This document shows positions 8,223-15,790 of a DNA stretch of 64,000 nt, one piece after another. Origin of the DNA: DB1 sp049323655 (GTDB lineage: Bacteria; Desulfobacterota; Desulfobulbia; Desulfobulbales; SURF-16). The notes under the pieces were generated by a model. It worked only from the letters and a program-made list of their open reading frames with translations, made no database searches and was not told the DNA's origin. Location of the stretch: contig JBMONO010000024.1 of the NCBI GenBank assembly GCA_049323655.1, positions 1-64,000 on the forward strand, read 5' to 3'. Numbering within the stretch: position 1 is the first letter of the stretch; each line of letters starts with the position of its first letter. Made by a program: the position numbers and the translations under genes.

Positions 8223-8540
8223 ATGCGAATGGAAGGTGAAAGCGCGACTATTTTATCCGACGGCAGATTGGCGAAAAGGCGGAACTGCGAGCAGGGCGGT
8301 GAAGGGGTTTCGACGGTCCTTGAGGTTCGTGCCCTTGCCATGGAAAGCATGGAAGCGAGATTGCTCAATATCAGTGAGACCGGCTTGGGTATTCGTACTG
8401 CGGGTGAACTGCAACTCGGGCAGCTGGTTACCCTGGCCGGCGATGTCCGGGAGAATATGCCCAGGAAGGCGGTGGTTATGTGGTCGCGCCAGGAAGAGAG
8501 CGGCTATCGTTCCGGCTTGAAATTCCTGCAAGCCAGTTAG
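8223..8540 (+). CDS. PilZ-domain-like protein
   Basis: 105 residues from the ATG at 8223; the ATG at 8229 is equally possible, and a longer start at 8091 lacks a ribosome-binding site. The C-terminal half reads as a PilZ barrel: LLNISETGLGIRT gives the (D/N)hSxxG-type motif, and the end has a VxWxR pattern followed by YRSGLKF. The arginine-rich stretch LAKRRN upstream may be the RxxxR arm but is degenerate, so c-di-GMP binding is uncertain. It lies just upstream of the first OmcS-like cytochrome, behind a RegA-like palindrome. Together with the PilZ protein at 1596-2027, this suggests c-di-GMP input into the locus. Confidence 0.65.
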   Translation: MRMEGESATILSDGRLAKRRNCEQGGEGVSTVLEVRALAMESMEARLLNISETGLGIRTAGELQLGQLVTLAGDVRENMPRKAVVMWSRQEESGYRSGLKFLQAS

Positions 8541-8758
8541 TTTGGTCTGACCCGACAGGTTCCATATTTTGTAAGCGGGTGAGTAAAATTTTTTAATACG
8601 ATGTAAGTTTTTTTATTCGTCTTCCTCTTTGCCGCAAAACGAGGATGAGCGAGGTTTGGAAAAAGTAAAAAATAAAAAATAATGAATAGAATGACATCCG
8701 CCGCATAAAGCGGTAATGTGTACTTGAGGAAAAAGCTATTGGCAGAAAAAATGAAGAG

Positions 8759-8773
8759 TGGCATGAATTGTGC
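8759..8773 (+). promoter_or_regulatory. candidate sigma-54 promoter (-24/-12)
   Basis: TGGCATGAATTGTGC keeps GG and GC ten bases apart and the TGGCA element, with GTGC in place of TTGC at -12. Two sigma-54 activators are encoded elsewhere in the window. Confidence 0.4.
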
Positions 8774-8815
8774 GGCTGCCACAATGTGGAGACTCTGGTA
8801 AGAGGGAAATGGGGG

Positions 8816-8832
8816 TGCGACAATTTGCCGCA
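8816..8832 (+). promoter_or_regulatory. RegA/PrrA-like palindromic operator before the OmcS-like gene
   Basis: TGCGACAATTTGCCGCA is palindromic over its whole length if purine/pyrimidine variants are allowed (TGCGRCAA-N-TTGYCGCA) and has the GCGNC-N5-GNCGC form recalled for RegA/PrrA/RegR. It lies 85 bp upstream of the start codon. Confidence 0.6.
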
Positions 8833-8916
8833 TTTTCAATTTGCCTAATTCGTACTAGATATTCATGATGTTTCACCAAACAAAGAAAAAGAGAAGAGAA
8901 AAAGGAGGGACCCCCC

Positions 8917-10047
8917 ATGCTTAAAAAACTGTTAGTTGTTTCCGTGTTCGCCGGTGTCGCCGGTTTTGTCTGCTTTGCTCCTGCGCCGTCATTTTCCAAG
9001 GCAACCGGCCCCTGTGTCAACTGTCACACCATGCACAACAGCCAGGATGGCGCAGCCGTTGATGCCGGTGGCCCCTATGGCGCCCTTACCAACGCCAATG
9101 GCTGTGTCGGCTGTCATACCGGCACCAATGGTGACGGCAAGAACATCCCCTATATTTACAGCGTTGCCCAGGACCCGACGGAAACCGCTGGTGGTTCATT
9201 TTACTGGGTGGAGAACGGTGCATTGACCGAAGAGCACGGTCATAACGTGGTCGGTATCTCTGCCCAGGACAGTAAGATCGGACTGACTCCGCCGGGCTGG
9301 AACGCCGGATTTAATGCCAACGGCCAGATTGAAGGCGCCGGCGCGGTTGCCTGGACAGGTCAGCTCACCTGTGCCGGCGTCAACGGCTGCCATGGCGATC
9401 ATACCGCCACCGATGACTTCACCGCTGTTTCCGGCGCCCACCACGCCGATGACAACAACATTGACGGCTCCACGGTCGGCAAAAGCTATCGTTTCCTTTA
9501 CGGCATTATCGGTCTTGAGGACGATGACTGGGAGCTTACCGTCAGCAGCGCTGATCACAACCAGTATTACGGTGTTGACCGGGCGAGTGATGCAACATTG
9601 CCGCTCGCAGGCAGTGCCGCGGCAAAAACGATCAACTATCTCTGCGCCGAGTGTCATGGTGATTTTCACTCTGGTGCCGGCAGCAAGGGTGCCGATGATG
9701 ATAATTTCGGGGCCGCTTGGCTTCGACACCCAACTGATTTTGACATGAACAATGTCAAGACGAAACCCGATTATGCCGGCTATAATGAAGGCAGCACCGC
9801 CTATAATCCTTTGACTCCGGTTGCCACCGAAAGCGTTACCGCCGGGGTGGTCGACAAGACGGTTTCCGCCAACATTTATATCGATGGTGATGCCATTGTC
9901 AACTGTGTATCCTGCCATCGGGTCCATGGTTCGCCACACCAGGATATGCTGCGCTGGGACTACAATGAGTGCAATGCGGCGACCGTCGGCGCCAATCAGG
10001 CTGACTGTGGCTGCTTTGTCTGCCATTCCACCAAGGACAACGTGTAA
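8917..10047 (+). CDS. OmcS-like six-heme cytochrome c, nanowire subunit candidate (paralog 1)
   Basis: A 376-residue exported cytochrome with a signal peptide at residues 1-27 and AGGAGG before the ATG. Five CXXCH motifs lie near residues 33, 63, 243, 330 and 366. A sixth site is CAGVNGCH at 152-159, a CX5CH spacing. The order of landmarks (CxxCHTMHNS at the N-terminus, a GHN turn, SYRFLYG, CxxCH followed by D-F-H, WLRHP, CVSCHRVHG, and a terminal CxxCH near the end) is what I remember of Geobacter OmcS, the hexaheme subunit of extracellular filaments. An outer-surface electron-conducting filament is therefore the likely role; polymerisation itself is inference. It is flanked by regulatory sites and by a very strong terminator, so it is probably a separate, highly expressed unit. 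Confidence 0.85.
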   Translation: MLKKLLVVSVFAGVAGFVCFAPAPSFSKATGPCVNCHTMHNSQDGAAVDAGGPYGALTNANGCVGCHTGTNGDGKNIPYIYSVAQDPTETAGGSFYWVENGALTEEHGHNVVGISAQDSKIGLTPPGWNAGFNANGQIEGAGAVAWTGQLTCAGVNGCHGDHTATDDFTAVSGAHHADDNNIDGSTVGKSYRFLYGIIGLEDDDWELTVSSADHNQYYGVDRASDATLPLAGSAAAKTINYLCAECHGDFHSGAGSKGADDDNFGAAWLRHPTDFDMNNVKTKPDYAGYNEGSTAYNPLTPVATESVTAGVVDKTVSANIYIDGDAIVNCVSCHRVHGSPHQDMLRWDYNECNAATVGANQADCGCFVCHSTKDNV

Positions 10048-10136
10048 GGAAGTTTTGGGGTACCCGCGAGTGGGTTTGCCTGGAAGTTAAGTGACAAGAG
10101 AAACAGCTAACACACCTATGTTAGCGGTATGAAATA

Positions 10137-10199
10137 AATTCCGGCCAGGAAACGATACCCCTTCCCTCCTAATCGTTTCCGGGCCGGAATTTTTTTTTT
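10137..10199 (+). terminator. strong intrinsic terminator after OmcS-like paralog 1
   Basis: Twenty-base arms (10137-10156 and 10172-10191) pair with one mismatch, around a 15-base loop, and are followed by about nine T. It separates the filament-subunit gene from the secretion genes downstream. Confidence 0.92.
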
Positions 10200-10327
10200 G
10201 TTCAAAAATGAATGATGGTTCATGCACGTCGTCTTTCCGCTTGTCTTGCCTTTTCTTTTTTGTTTTAGTGGAGTCGCGTACGAAATGCCGACACGGAAAG
10301 CTGATCTCGGCGAAGTCGGGCCAATAA

Positions 10328-10463
10328 TGATGGACTCGTAAAAAGTGAAAATTAACCACAGAGACCACAGAGCGCACAGAGATAACTAATTGTAATTAAA
10401 GATGTTTTCTCTGCGTTCTCAGTGCGCTCTGTGGTGAAAAAAGACTTTTTACGGGTTTGTCAA
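10328..10463 (-). repeat. family A interspersed palindromic repeat, copy A3
   Basis: Reverse orientation. The left edge is TGATGGACTCGTAAAAAG, there are two CCACAGAG motifs, and the right edge is CTTTTTACGGGTTTGTCAA. It lies in the 508-bp gap between the terminator and the beta-barrel gene. The rest of that gap (10200-10327) shows nothing I can name. Confidence 0.88.
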
Positions 10464-10555
10464 TAATGGAATGAGCAGATTTTCCGGCCCTTTTCCAGGA
10501 GTCAAAGTGCGTCGTGGGGGCACGAAGGAAACATGGTTCGGGAAATGGTTGGTAT

Positions 10556-12604
10556 ATGAAAGCGCGGATCACATGGCTGGTCCTGTTATTCGGGGTGATG
10601 ATATTCCCCTGCCTGTTCCCTGTGGCGCCGGTGGCGGCAGGTTCTCTCACCTTTAACGGTACCGCCGGATACATCAAAAATGAGGACGAGAGCGGAAGCA
10701 GCCGCTTGAACCAGAATACCACCGTCAATTTTCATCAGACGCTGACCCCGGTCCTCGATTTTGATGAAACGGTGCGTTACAGTTCGAGTTATGAGAATGA
10801 TCGCGACACCGAATCCGTTGCCCCCACCGGCAATATCCTGCTTAATAACGATCTGTTTTATCTCGATCTCTCCGGCACGGTGCAGAAATTCCGTAACTCC
10901 GACAGCGCCAACATGGAGAACCGCAACTGGCAAAGTCGGTTGCGCAGCAACTGGGCATGGGATTTCATCCCTGCCCTGCAGCTTGGCTACGGCGAATCAT
11001 GGGTCGCGGACGACGAAAACCCGGCGGTGATCGACGGTAAGAGCAGCAACAGCGACCTCATGGCTGACTGGGATCTGAAAATCGCCAAGGTCTACTACAG
11101 TATCAACGACAGCATATCCGATGATTATGTCGCTGACAGTACCAGCACCGCGACCAATCAGTATCTTCGTCTTTCTTCCGACCATGCCCTTTGGGATAAC
11201 CGTATTACCGTTTCTTTTCAGGGCCAGTATTCCTCCAACAAACAGGATTTTACCGCCCTGCTCGGTGAAGATGGCACCGTGCTGGTGCCGGTCTGGATCA
11301 GCGAAACGCGCGGGTTGGCCGATTTCAAAAAAAATGAAATGCCGGAATGGGACGAGTTGCAACCTTCCCTGCCCCCCGCTGAAGTTGAAAAACGCTATGA
11401 CATCGGTATGCAGGTCGATTCCCAGCAGGTTAATGTTGTCTATCTCTATACCGATAAGGATATTGCCCTTGACGCCGTTCTTTTCCGCTGGAATGTTTTC
11501 CACAGTATGGACGGCGAGAACTGGACCCCCCAGTCTCCTTCGCCTACCCCTGTCTATAACCGTAACCTGCAGCGATTCGAGCTGGAAATACCCGAACAAC
11601 ATGCCCGCTATATTCTCCTTGAGGAGACGGAGGTGCCGACCACGGAAAATTTCACCATCACCCGGGTCGAGGCATTTACCCGCCGCAGCGGCGCGCCGGG
11701 CGAGAAGATCAAGACCGAGAGTGAAACAAGCCATTACACGGCTGACACCTCGTTGGGCTGGCGCATCACCGATGCCTGGATGACCGGCTACAGTCTTACC
11801 CTGGAAGACGGCGAAACCGCAACCGGCGACGATATTGATCGCACATTTCATACAACATATCTGGCCTGGGCGCCGGATCAGATGTTCTCTTCCCGGATGA
11901 CGGTGTCCGAGCAGATCAGTCAACTCTCCCTCGATGAACCTGAGGAACGGGATCGTTCTTATGCGTTGACTTGTGCCTCTCAACTGCTGCCGACCCTGGA
12001 TATGGATCTTGGTGTTACCCGCACCGAAAACTATGAGGACGACACCCTGGTTGATACCGGCTATAATTATAATGCCTTTTTCACCGCCCTGATCTTTCCT
12101 GATTTGACCTCGACGCTGGATATGGTTTATTTTACAAGGCGGGATGAAGAAACTGATGACTTGAGCCAGGATTTCAGCCAGACCCTGCGATTTACCGCCC
12201 GGTTGACGCCGGGGTTGACCACCGAACTCGCCGGCATCTATACCACCTCCAGAGGAGAAAAAGACTCGTGGAGCACCGCAAGCCAGCTCACCGTTTCATG
12301 GCGTGCCTCCGATATCCTCTCAATGAATTTTTCCGGAATCCAGACCTGGGAAAGCGACGATGACACCCCTTTTCTTTACACAACATCGGTTACCATCGCC
12401 CCTACTTACAAAACGCAGGTGAGCTTCGGCTACAGCCATCAGGAGACTTCGGATAATTATAATGCCTTTTTCAGTTGGACCATCAACCGAATCTTTTCGT
12501 GCGATCTTTTTGCCACCTATGTAGAGCGGGATGTTGTCGGCCGTGCTGCGGATCGTGATCGGAACCGTTATACCGTGGGTGGCCAGATCAATGTCCGCTA
12601 CTGA
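10556..12604 (+). CDS. outer-membrane beta-barrel protein with discoidin-like insert
   Basis: 682 residues. The ATG at 10556 gives a clean signal peptide (MKARITW..., cleaved near PVAAG). The mature protein is rich in alternating polar/aromatic strands and ends in NVRY, a terminal aromatic typical of barrels inserted by BamA. Around residues 290-390, the segment running from VDSQQVNVVYLYTD through FHSMDGENW to ARYILLEET resembles a discoidin (F5/8C) carbohydrate- or protein-binding fold inserted between barrel halves. In this setting it could be the porin partner of the surface cytochromes or the conduit used for their export. No close family name is recognised. The last codon, TGA, is the left edge of a family A repeat. 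Confidence 0.72.
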   Translation: MKARITWLVLLFGVMIFPCLFPVAPVAAGSLTFNGTAGYIKNEDESGSSRLNQNTTVNFHQTLTPVLDFDETVRYSSSYENDRDTESVAPTGNILLNNDLFYLDLSGTVQKFRNSDSANMENRNWQSRLRSNWAWDFIPALQLGYGESWVADDENPAVIDGKSSNSDLMADWDLKIAKVYYSINDSISDDYVADSTSTATNQYLRLSSDHALWDNRITVSFQGQYSSNKQDFTALLGEDGTVLVPVWISETRGLADFKKNEMPEWDELQPSLPPAEVEKRYDIGMQVDSQQVNVVYLYTDKDIALDAVLFRWNVFHSMDGENWTPQSPSPTPVYNRNLQRFELEIPEQHARYILLEETEVPTTENFTITRVEAFTRRSGAPGEKIKTESETSHYTADTSLGWRITDAWMTGYSLTLEDGETATGDDIDRTFHTTYLAWAPDQMFSSRMTVSEQISQLSLDEPEERDRSYALTCASQLLPTLDMDLGVTRTENYEDDTLVDTGYNYNAFFTALIFPDLTSTLDMVYFTRRDEETDDLSQDFSQTLRFTARLTPGLTTELAGIYTTSRGEKDSWSTASQLTVSWRASDILSMNFSGIQTWESDDDTPFLYTTSVTIAPTYKTQVSFGYSHQETSDNYNAFFSWTINRIFSCDLFATYVERDVVGRAADRDRNRYTVGGQINVRY

Positions 12605-12743
12605 TGATGAAATCGTAAAAAGCTTTTTTTACCACAGAACGCACAGAGAGCGCAGAGAAAACTTATTAAATTGCAACTCGTTATCTCTTGGCACCCTGTG
12701 TCCTCTGTGGTTGGTTTTCTCGTTTTCACGAGACCCTCATTGA
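12602..12743 (+). repeat. family A interspersed palindromic repeat, copy A4
   Basis: It begins exactly at the TGA stop codon of the barrel gene (TGATGATGAAATCGTAAAAA), carries CCACAGAACGCACAGAGA and its inverted partner, and ends ACGAGACCCTCATTGA. Confidence 0.88.
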
Positions 12744-12855
12744 TGACTGGGATCGGCCAGGTTTGTGGTAGCGCCGGGGTGTGTGGGGAAATGGTGTCAT
12801 CCCCTGGTGAATGAATTGGACAAAAAAACATAAAAAAATGATAAGGATTGACAAC

Positions 12856-13524
12856 ATGAGAAAACCAGCATCTTTTTTTCTGGCATGCATCGTGCTTTTT
12901 TTATTTGCCGGATGCGGCGGCAAAAAGACGATCACTTTTGTCCGTGAGGATGTCACCCTGGATTTTGTCAAACGGGTGGCGGTGCTGCCGTTGCAGAACA
13001 ATACGGAACAGAAGTATGCCGCTGAGCTGGCCCGCGATGTCATCAGCAGTAAGATCTTGGCGATGAATCTGTTTGATGTCGTTGACAAGGGGATTGTCGA
13101 CAGTGTCCTGCATGAAGAGGCCATCGATCCGGGCAGTCCGGTGAGCCAGGCCATGCTCAATCGACTTGGTCAACGGCTGAATGCCCAGGCGTTTGTCATT
13201 GGTTCGGTGGATCTTGCCGGCGACAACCGGGTCGGTTCCGTCACCTTTCCGGAAATGAGCCTGACCATGCGGCTGGTTGAAATGAAATCGGGGCAGGTCC
13301 TCTGGCAGGGCAGCGGTCATTCCGACGGCAGCTCGTTGATGGGGAGGTTGTTCGGAGCGACGCCGGATGATCGGTACCTGGTCACCGCCAGGCTGGTTGA
13401 TCGTTTGCTTCGCACCATCCCTGCTGAGGCCGGGCAGGATGTGGTGGTGCCGGCCGTGACCCCTCCCGCCGGCGCACCGAAAAAAGAAGAGACGCCCCAA
13501 AAAGAAGCGGAACCGAAAAGCTGA
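12856..13524 (+). CDS. lipoprotein of the CsgG/LpoB-like fold, nanowire channel candidate
   Basis: 222 residues from the ATG at 12856, chosen because AAGGA (12843-12847) is well placed. The signal ends in a lipobox, LFAGC, with Cys20 as the lipidated residue. The core has the pattern of the CsgG/LpoB/GNA1162 group: VKRVAVLPLQNNTEQKYA, then LFDVVDKG, then FVIGSVD, then a strand ending SGQVLWQGSG. CsgG forms the outer-membrane pore for curli; relatives act as assembly factors. The tail is Pro/Lys/Glu-rich. With the next two genes it resembles the channel-like trio (OscEFG as I recall) of the omcS-companion cluster. The function is inferred from fold-like motifs and neighbours. Confidence 0.72.
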   Translation: MRKPASFFLACIVLFLFAGCGGKKTITFVREDVTLDFVKRVAVLPLQNNTEQKYAAELARDVISSKILAMNLFDVVDKGIVDSVLHEEAIDPGSPVSQAMLNRLGQRLNAQAFVIGSVDLAGDNRVGSVTFPEMSLTMRLVEMKSGQVLWQGSGHSDGSSLMGRLFGATPDDRYLVTARLVDRLLRTIPAEAGQDVVVPAVTPPAGAPKKEETPQKEAEPKS

Positions 13525-13533
13525 TCACGGGTC

Positions 13534-15015
13534 ATGAGCATGAAACGTCTCATTGTGCCGTTACTGGTTTTGCTGGTGTTGGCAGCAACCCCTGTCCACG
13601 CCATGAAGGTTGCGGTGTTGCCGGTCGAGGATTTGAGCCAGGGCCGCAACGGCGTCAATCTGCCATTGACCGAATTTATTCGCCAGCGTTTTGAAAAGAA
13701 AGGGTTTTCCGTCATAAGCACGGCAGAGATGATTGCTTTTCTGGCGAAAAATCGGATTCGCTGGCTCGGTTTCATGGAGTCAAGCCATCTTTTTCAACTG
13801 CGTGAGGAGATGGGGGTTGAACTGGTGATCTGCGGGACGGTCAGTCAGCGCCAGGAGCTGCCCATGGCGGCCATCGGCATGGTGCTCACCTGTCTGCGAA
13901 CCGCTGACAGCACCGTGATATGGAGCGAGGCCGGCGGACGAAGCAAGGCGGATGTTTCCAATTTTCTTGCCATCAACGAGCCAAGCAGCATGGACGATCT
14001 GCTGCCGTTGCTGGCTGATGATCTGTTGAAAAACTGGCCGGAGTCGATTGCCCCGGCAACGGGCAAACAGTGTTCGCTGATTGAGAAAACCACCCTGACG
14101 CCACGTTTCGTCAAACCGGGCGACAAGGTGCAGTGCAGCGTCACCATGTGTCTGGCGGCGGGGGAGGAGGCGCCGTCCGAGGTGCTGCTCATGGTCGGTG
14201 ATGATGATTATCTCGCCCTTGATGAACAGGTGGAAAATACCTACACCGTTTCCTGGTTTGCCCCGGACTGGAGCGGGACATTCCCGGTCAGTCTGGTGTT
14301 GCATTACCCTTCCGGGGCGAAACAGGTCTATTACGTCGGCAGTTACCAGATCGACAACAGCGCTCCGCGGCTGGTGCTGAATGTGACGGGGGTGGAAATG
14401 GAGAACGCGGTGACCTTTAAAGAGAGTGTTGTCGTTATTCCCCTCTGGCAGGCGCCGGAACCGGTCTCCCGCTGGACCTTCAAGGCCACAAATCGCGATG
14501 GCGAAACGGTGGCCTCCAGTGAAGGCAGCGGTAATCTGCCGAACCGTTTTGCCTGGAGAGGAAAACGCCAGGATGGGCGGCGGGCCGATGACGGGGTATA
14601 TGAGATTATCGTCCAGGTGTGGGACAGGGCGGATAACCTGGCGACCGCTACCAGAAAGGTCATGTTGCGCAATAATCCGCCGAGGCCGACGATTGCCGCC
14701 GCGCTGGCCGGCGATGATATTGCCATTGAACTGGGCAATGAGGATGATTTTCCGGTTGGTTTCTGGAGTGCGGAGGTGATGTACGCGGACGGCGAGCAGG
14801 TGCTGCGCGATCAGGGTGGGCAACTGCCCGCCACCTTGCGGGTGCCGCGGCCGAATAAAACCGAGGCACGGAAACTCGAATGTCTCATCGTCATGAAGGA
14901 TGTTCTGGGAAATCAGGCGCAAAAGAAGATCGAGAATATCATGCAGCTTGTCAACCCTGAAGATGCCGAGGCGGAAAAAGCGGATAAACAGGATGAATGG
15001 GTCTCGGAATTTTAA
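13534..15015 (+). CDS. CsgG-like N-terminal domain fused to Ig-like domains, exported
   Basis: 493 residues with a signal peptide (about 1-22, cleaved after VHA). Residues 23-150 repeat the CsgG/LpoB-like pattern (KVAVLPVEDLS, GFSVISTAEM, ELVICGTVS, STVIWSEAGG). Beyond residue 190 come beta-sandwich domains: one ending GSYQIDN, and a FlgD-like Ig segment with FAWRGKRQDGRRADDGVYEI. A charged tail closes the protein. The start MSMK is ambiguous with the Met two codons later. It lies 9 bp after the lipoprotein gene and so is co-translated with it. A periplasmic or outer-membrane component of the cytochrome export apparatus is inferred. Confidence 0.68.
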   Translation: MSMKRLIVPLLVLLVLAATPVHAMKVAVLPVEDLSQGRNGVNLPLTEFIRQRFEKKGFSVISTAEMIAFLAKNRIRWLGFMESSHLFQLREEMGVELVICGTVSQRQELPMAAIGMVLTCLRTADSTVIWSEAGGRSKADVSNFLAINEPSSMDDLLPLLADDLLKNWPESIAPATGKQCSLIEKTTLTPRFVKPGDKVQCSVTMCLAAGEEAPSEVLLMVGDDDYLALDEQVENTYTVSWFAPDWSGTFPVSLVLHYPSGAKQVYYVGSYQIDNSAPRLVLNVTGVEMENAVTFKESVVVIPLWQAPEPVSRWTFKATNRDGETVASSEGSGNLPNRFAWRGKRQDGRRADDGVYEIIVQVWDRADNLATATRKVMLRNNPPRPTIAAALAGDDIAIELGNEDDFPVGFWSAEVMYADGEQVLRDQGGQLPATLRVPRPNKTEARKLECLIVMKDVLGNQAQKKIENIMQLVNPEDAEAEKADKQDEWVSEF

Positions 15016-15033
15016 CAGGCAGGTGTCAGAAGG

Positions 15034-15160
15034 ATTGACAAATCCGTAAAGGTCTTTTTTTACCACAGAGCGCACTGAGATCGCAGAGAAAAAATCTTTG
15101 ATTACAATAAGTTATCTCTTCGGCCTCTGTGGTTGATTAGCGTTTTTACGTGATCATCAA
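15034..15160 (+). repeat. family A interspersed palindromic repeat, copy A5
   Basis: The left edge is TTGACAAATCCGTAAAGG, the core is CCACAGAGCGCACTGAGA, and the right end is degraded (TTTTTACGTGATCATCAA). It lies between two genes of the same operon. Confidence 0.86.
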
Positions 15161-15184
15161 ATATATTAGGACCAGAAAGTTGAG

Positions 15185-15790
15185 ATGAGAGTTTCCCGTA
15201 CATTCTCTGTAATTGTCGTGTTGCTTGCCGTGGCAATCTGTTGCGCCTCGTGCTCGTCTTCGCGTTTGCTGCTGCAGAAAAAAAAAGAGTATGATGGGAA
15301 CGGTGTCTGTCGGGCCGCTATTCTGCCCTTTGTCAATGCCAGCCGTTTTGACCAGGGCGATGTCGTTTTTCAGCGGATTTTTGCCACCCAGATGAGTGGT
15401 GCGACCGGCATTGACATCGTTGCCGAGGGTGATGTGCGTAAACTCTATACGGAGTTGCGAATTTATCCGAATACGATTCCGGATATTGAGCAACTGCGGG
15501 TGATCGGAAGTCGCCTCAAGGCGGATCTTTTGATCGGCGGCCGGGTCGTGGAAATGGAAGAAAAAATGGGCGGCAATTTCGTCAATCCCGTTTTGTCGGT
15601 GGACATGCAGACGTATGACGGCCGGTCGGGAGAAATTTTATGGACCACATATCATCGTCGGGAAGGGAAAGAGTTTCGGAAAGTTATGCATTTCGGACTG
15701 GTGAACACCATCACCCAGCTCAGCCGGATCATGGCCGACGAGATTGTTCACGTGTGGGCTGAGGAGGGAGTAAAACGATGCGAAAAGTAG
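15185..15790 (+). CDS. small CsgG/LpoB-like probable lipoprotein
   Basis: 201 residues. A hydrophobic N-terminus ends in CCASCSSS, a probable though non-canonical lipobox. The body again shows the CsgG-like series: CRAAILPFVNAS, GIDIVAEGDVRKL, ADLLIGGRVVEM, then SGEILWTTYHR. It is the third protein of this fold in a row, consistent with a multi-subunit channel or tether. It overlaps the following prolyl isomerase gene by 13 bp, so translation is coupled. Exact stoichiometry and lipidation are not visible from sequence. Confidence 0.7.
   Translation: MRVSRTFSVIVVLLAVAICCASCSSSRLLLQKKKEYDGNGVCRAAILPFVNASRFDQGDVVFQRIFATQMSGATGIDIVAEGDVRKLYTELRIYPNTIPDIEQLRVIGSRLKADLLIGGRVVEMEEKMGGNFVNPVLSVDMQTYDGRSGEILWTTYHRREGKEFRKVMHFGLVNTITQLSRIMADEIVHVWAEEGVKRCEK

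Larger units (their letters stand above)
8541..8916 (+). promoter_or_regulatory. leader and promoter region of the first OmcS-like gene
   Basis: This 376-bp region holds no gene. It contains a GG-N10-GC sigma-54-type element (8759-8773), a full RegA-like palindrome (8816-8832) and the ribosome-binding site AAAGGAGGG (8902-8910). I looked for a GEMM-type c-di-GMP riboswitch and did not find its conserved core. Confidence 0.55.

Noticed and set aside
8541..8916. GEMM-type c-di-GMP/cGAMP riboswitch upstream of the OmcS-like gene
   Set aside because: Such riboswitches precede cytochrome genes in Geobacter, but the conserved core could not be found here or before the other cytochromes.
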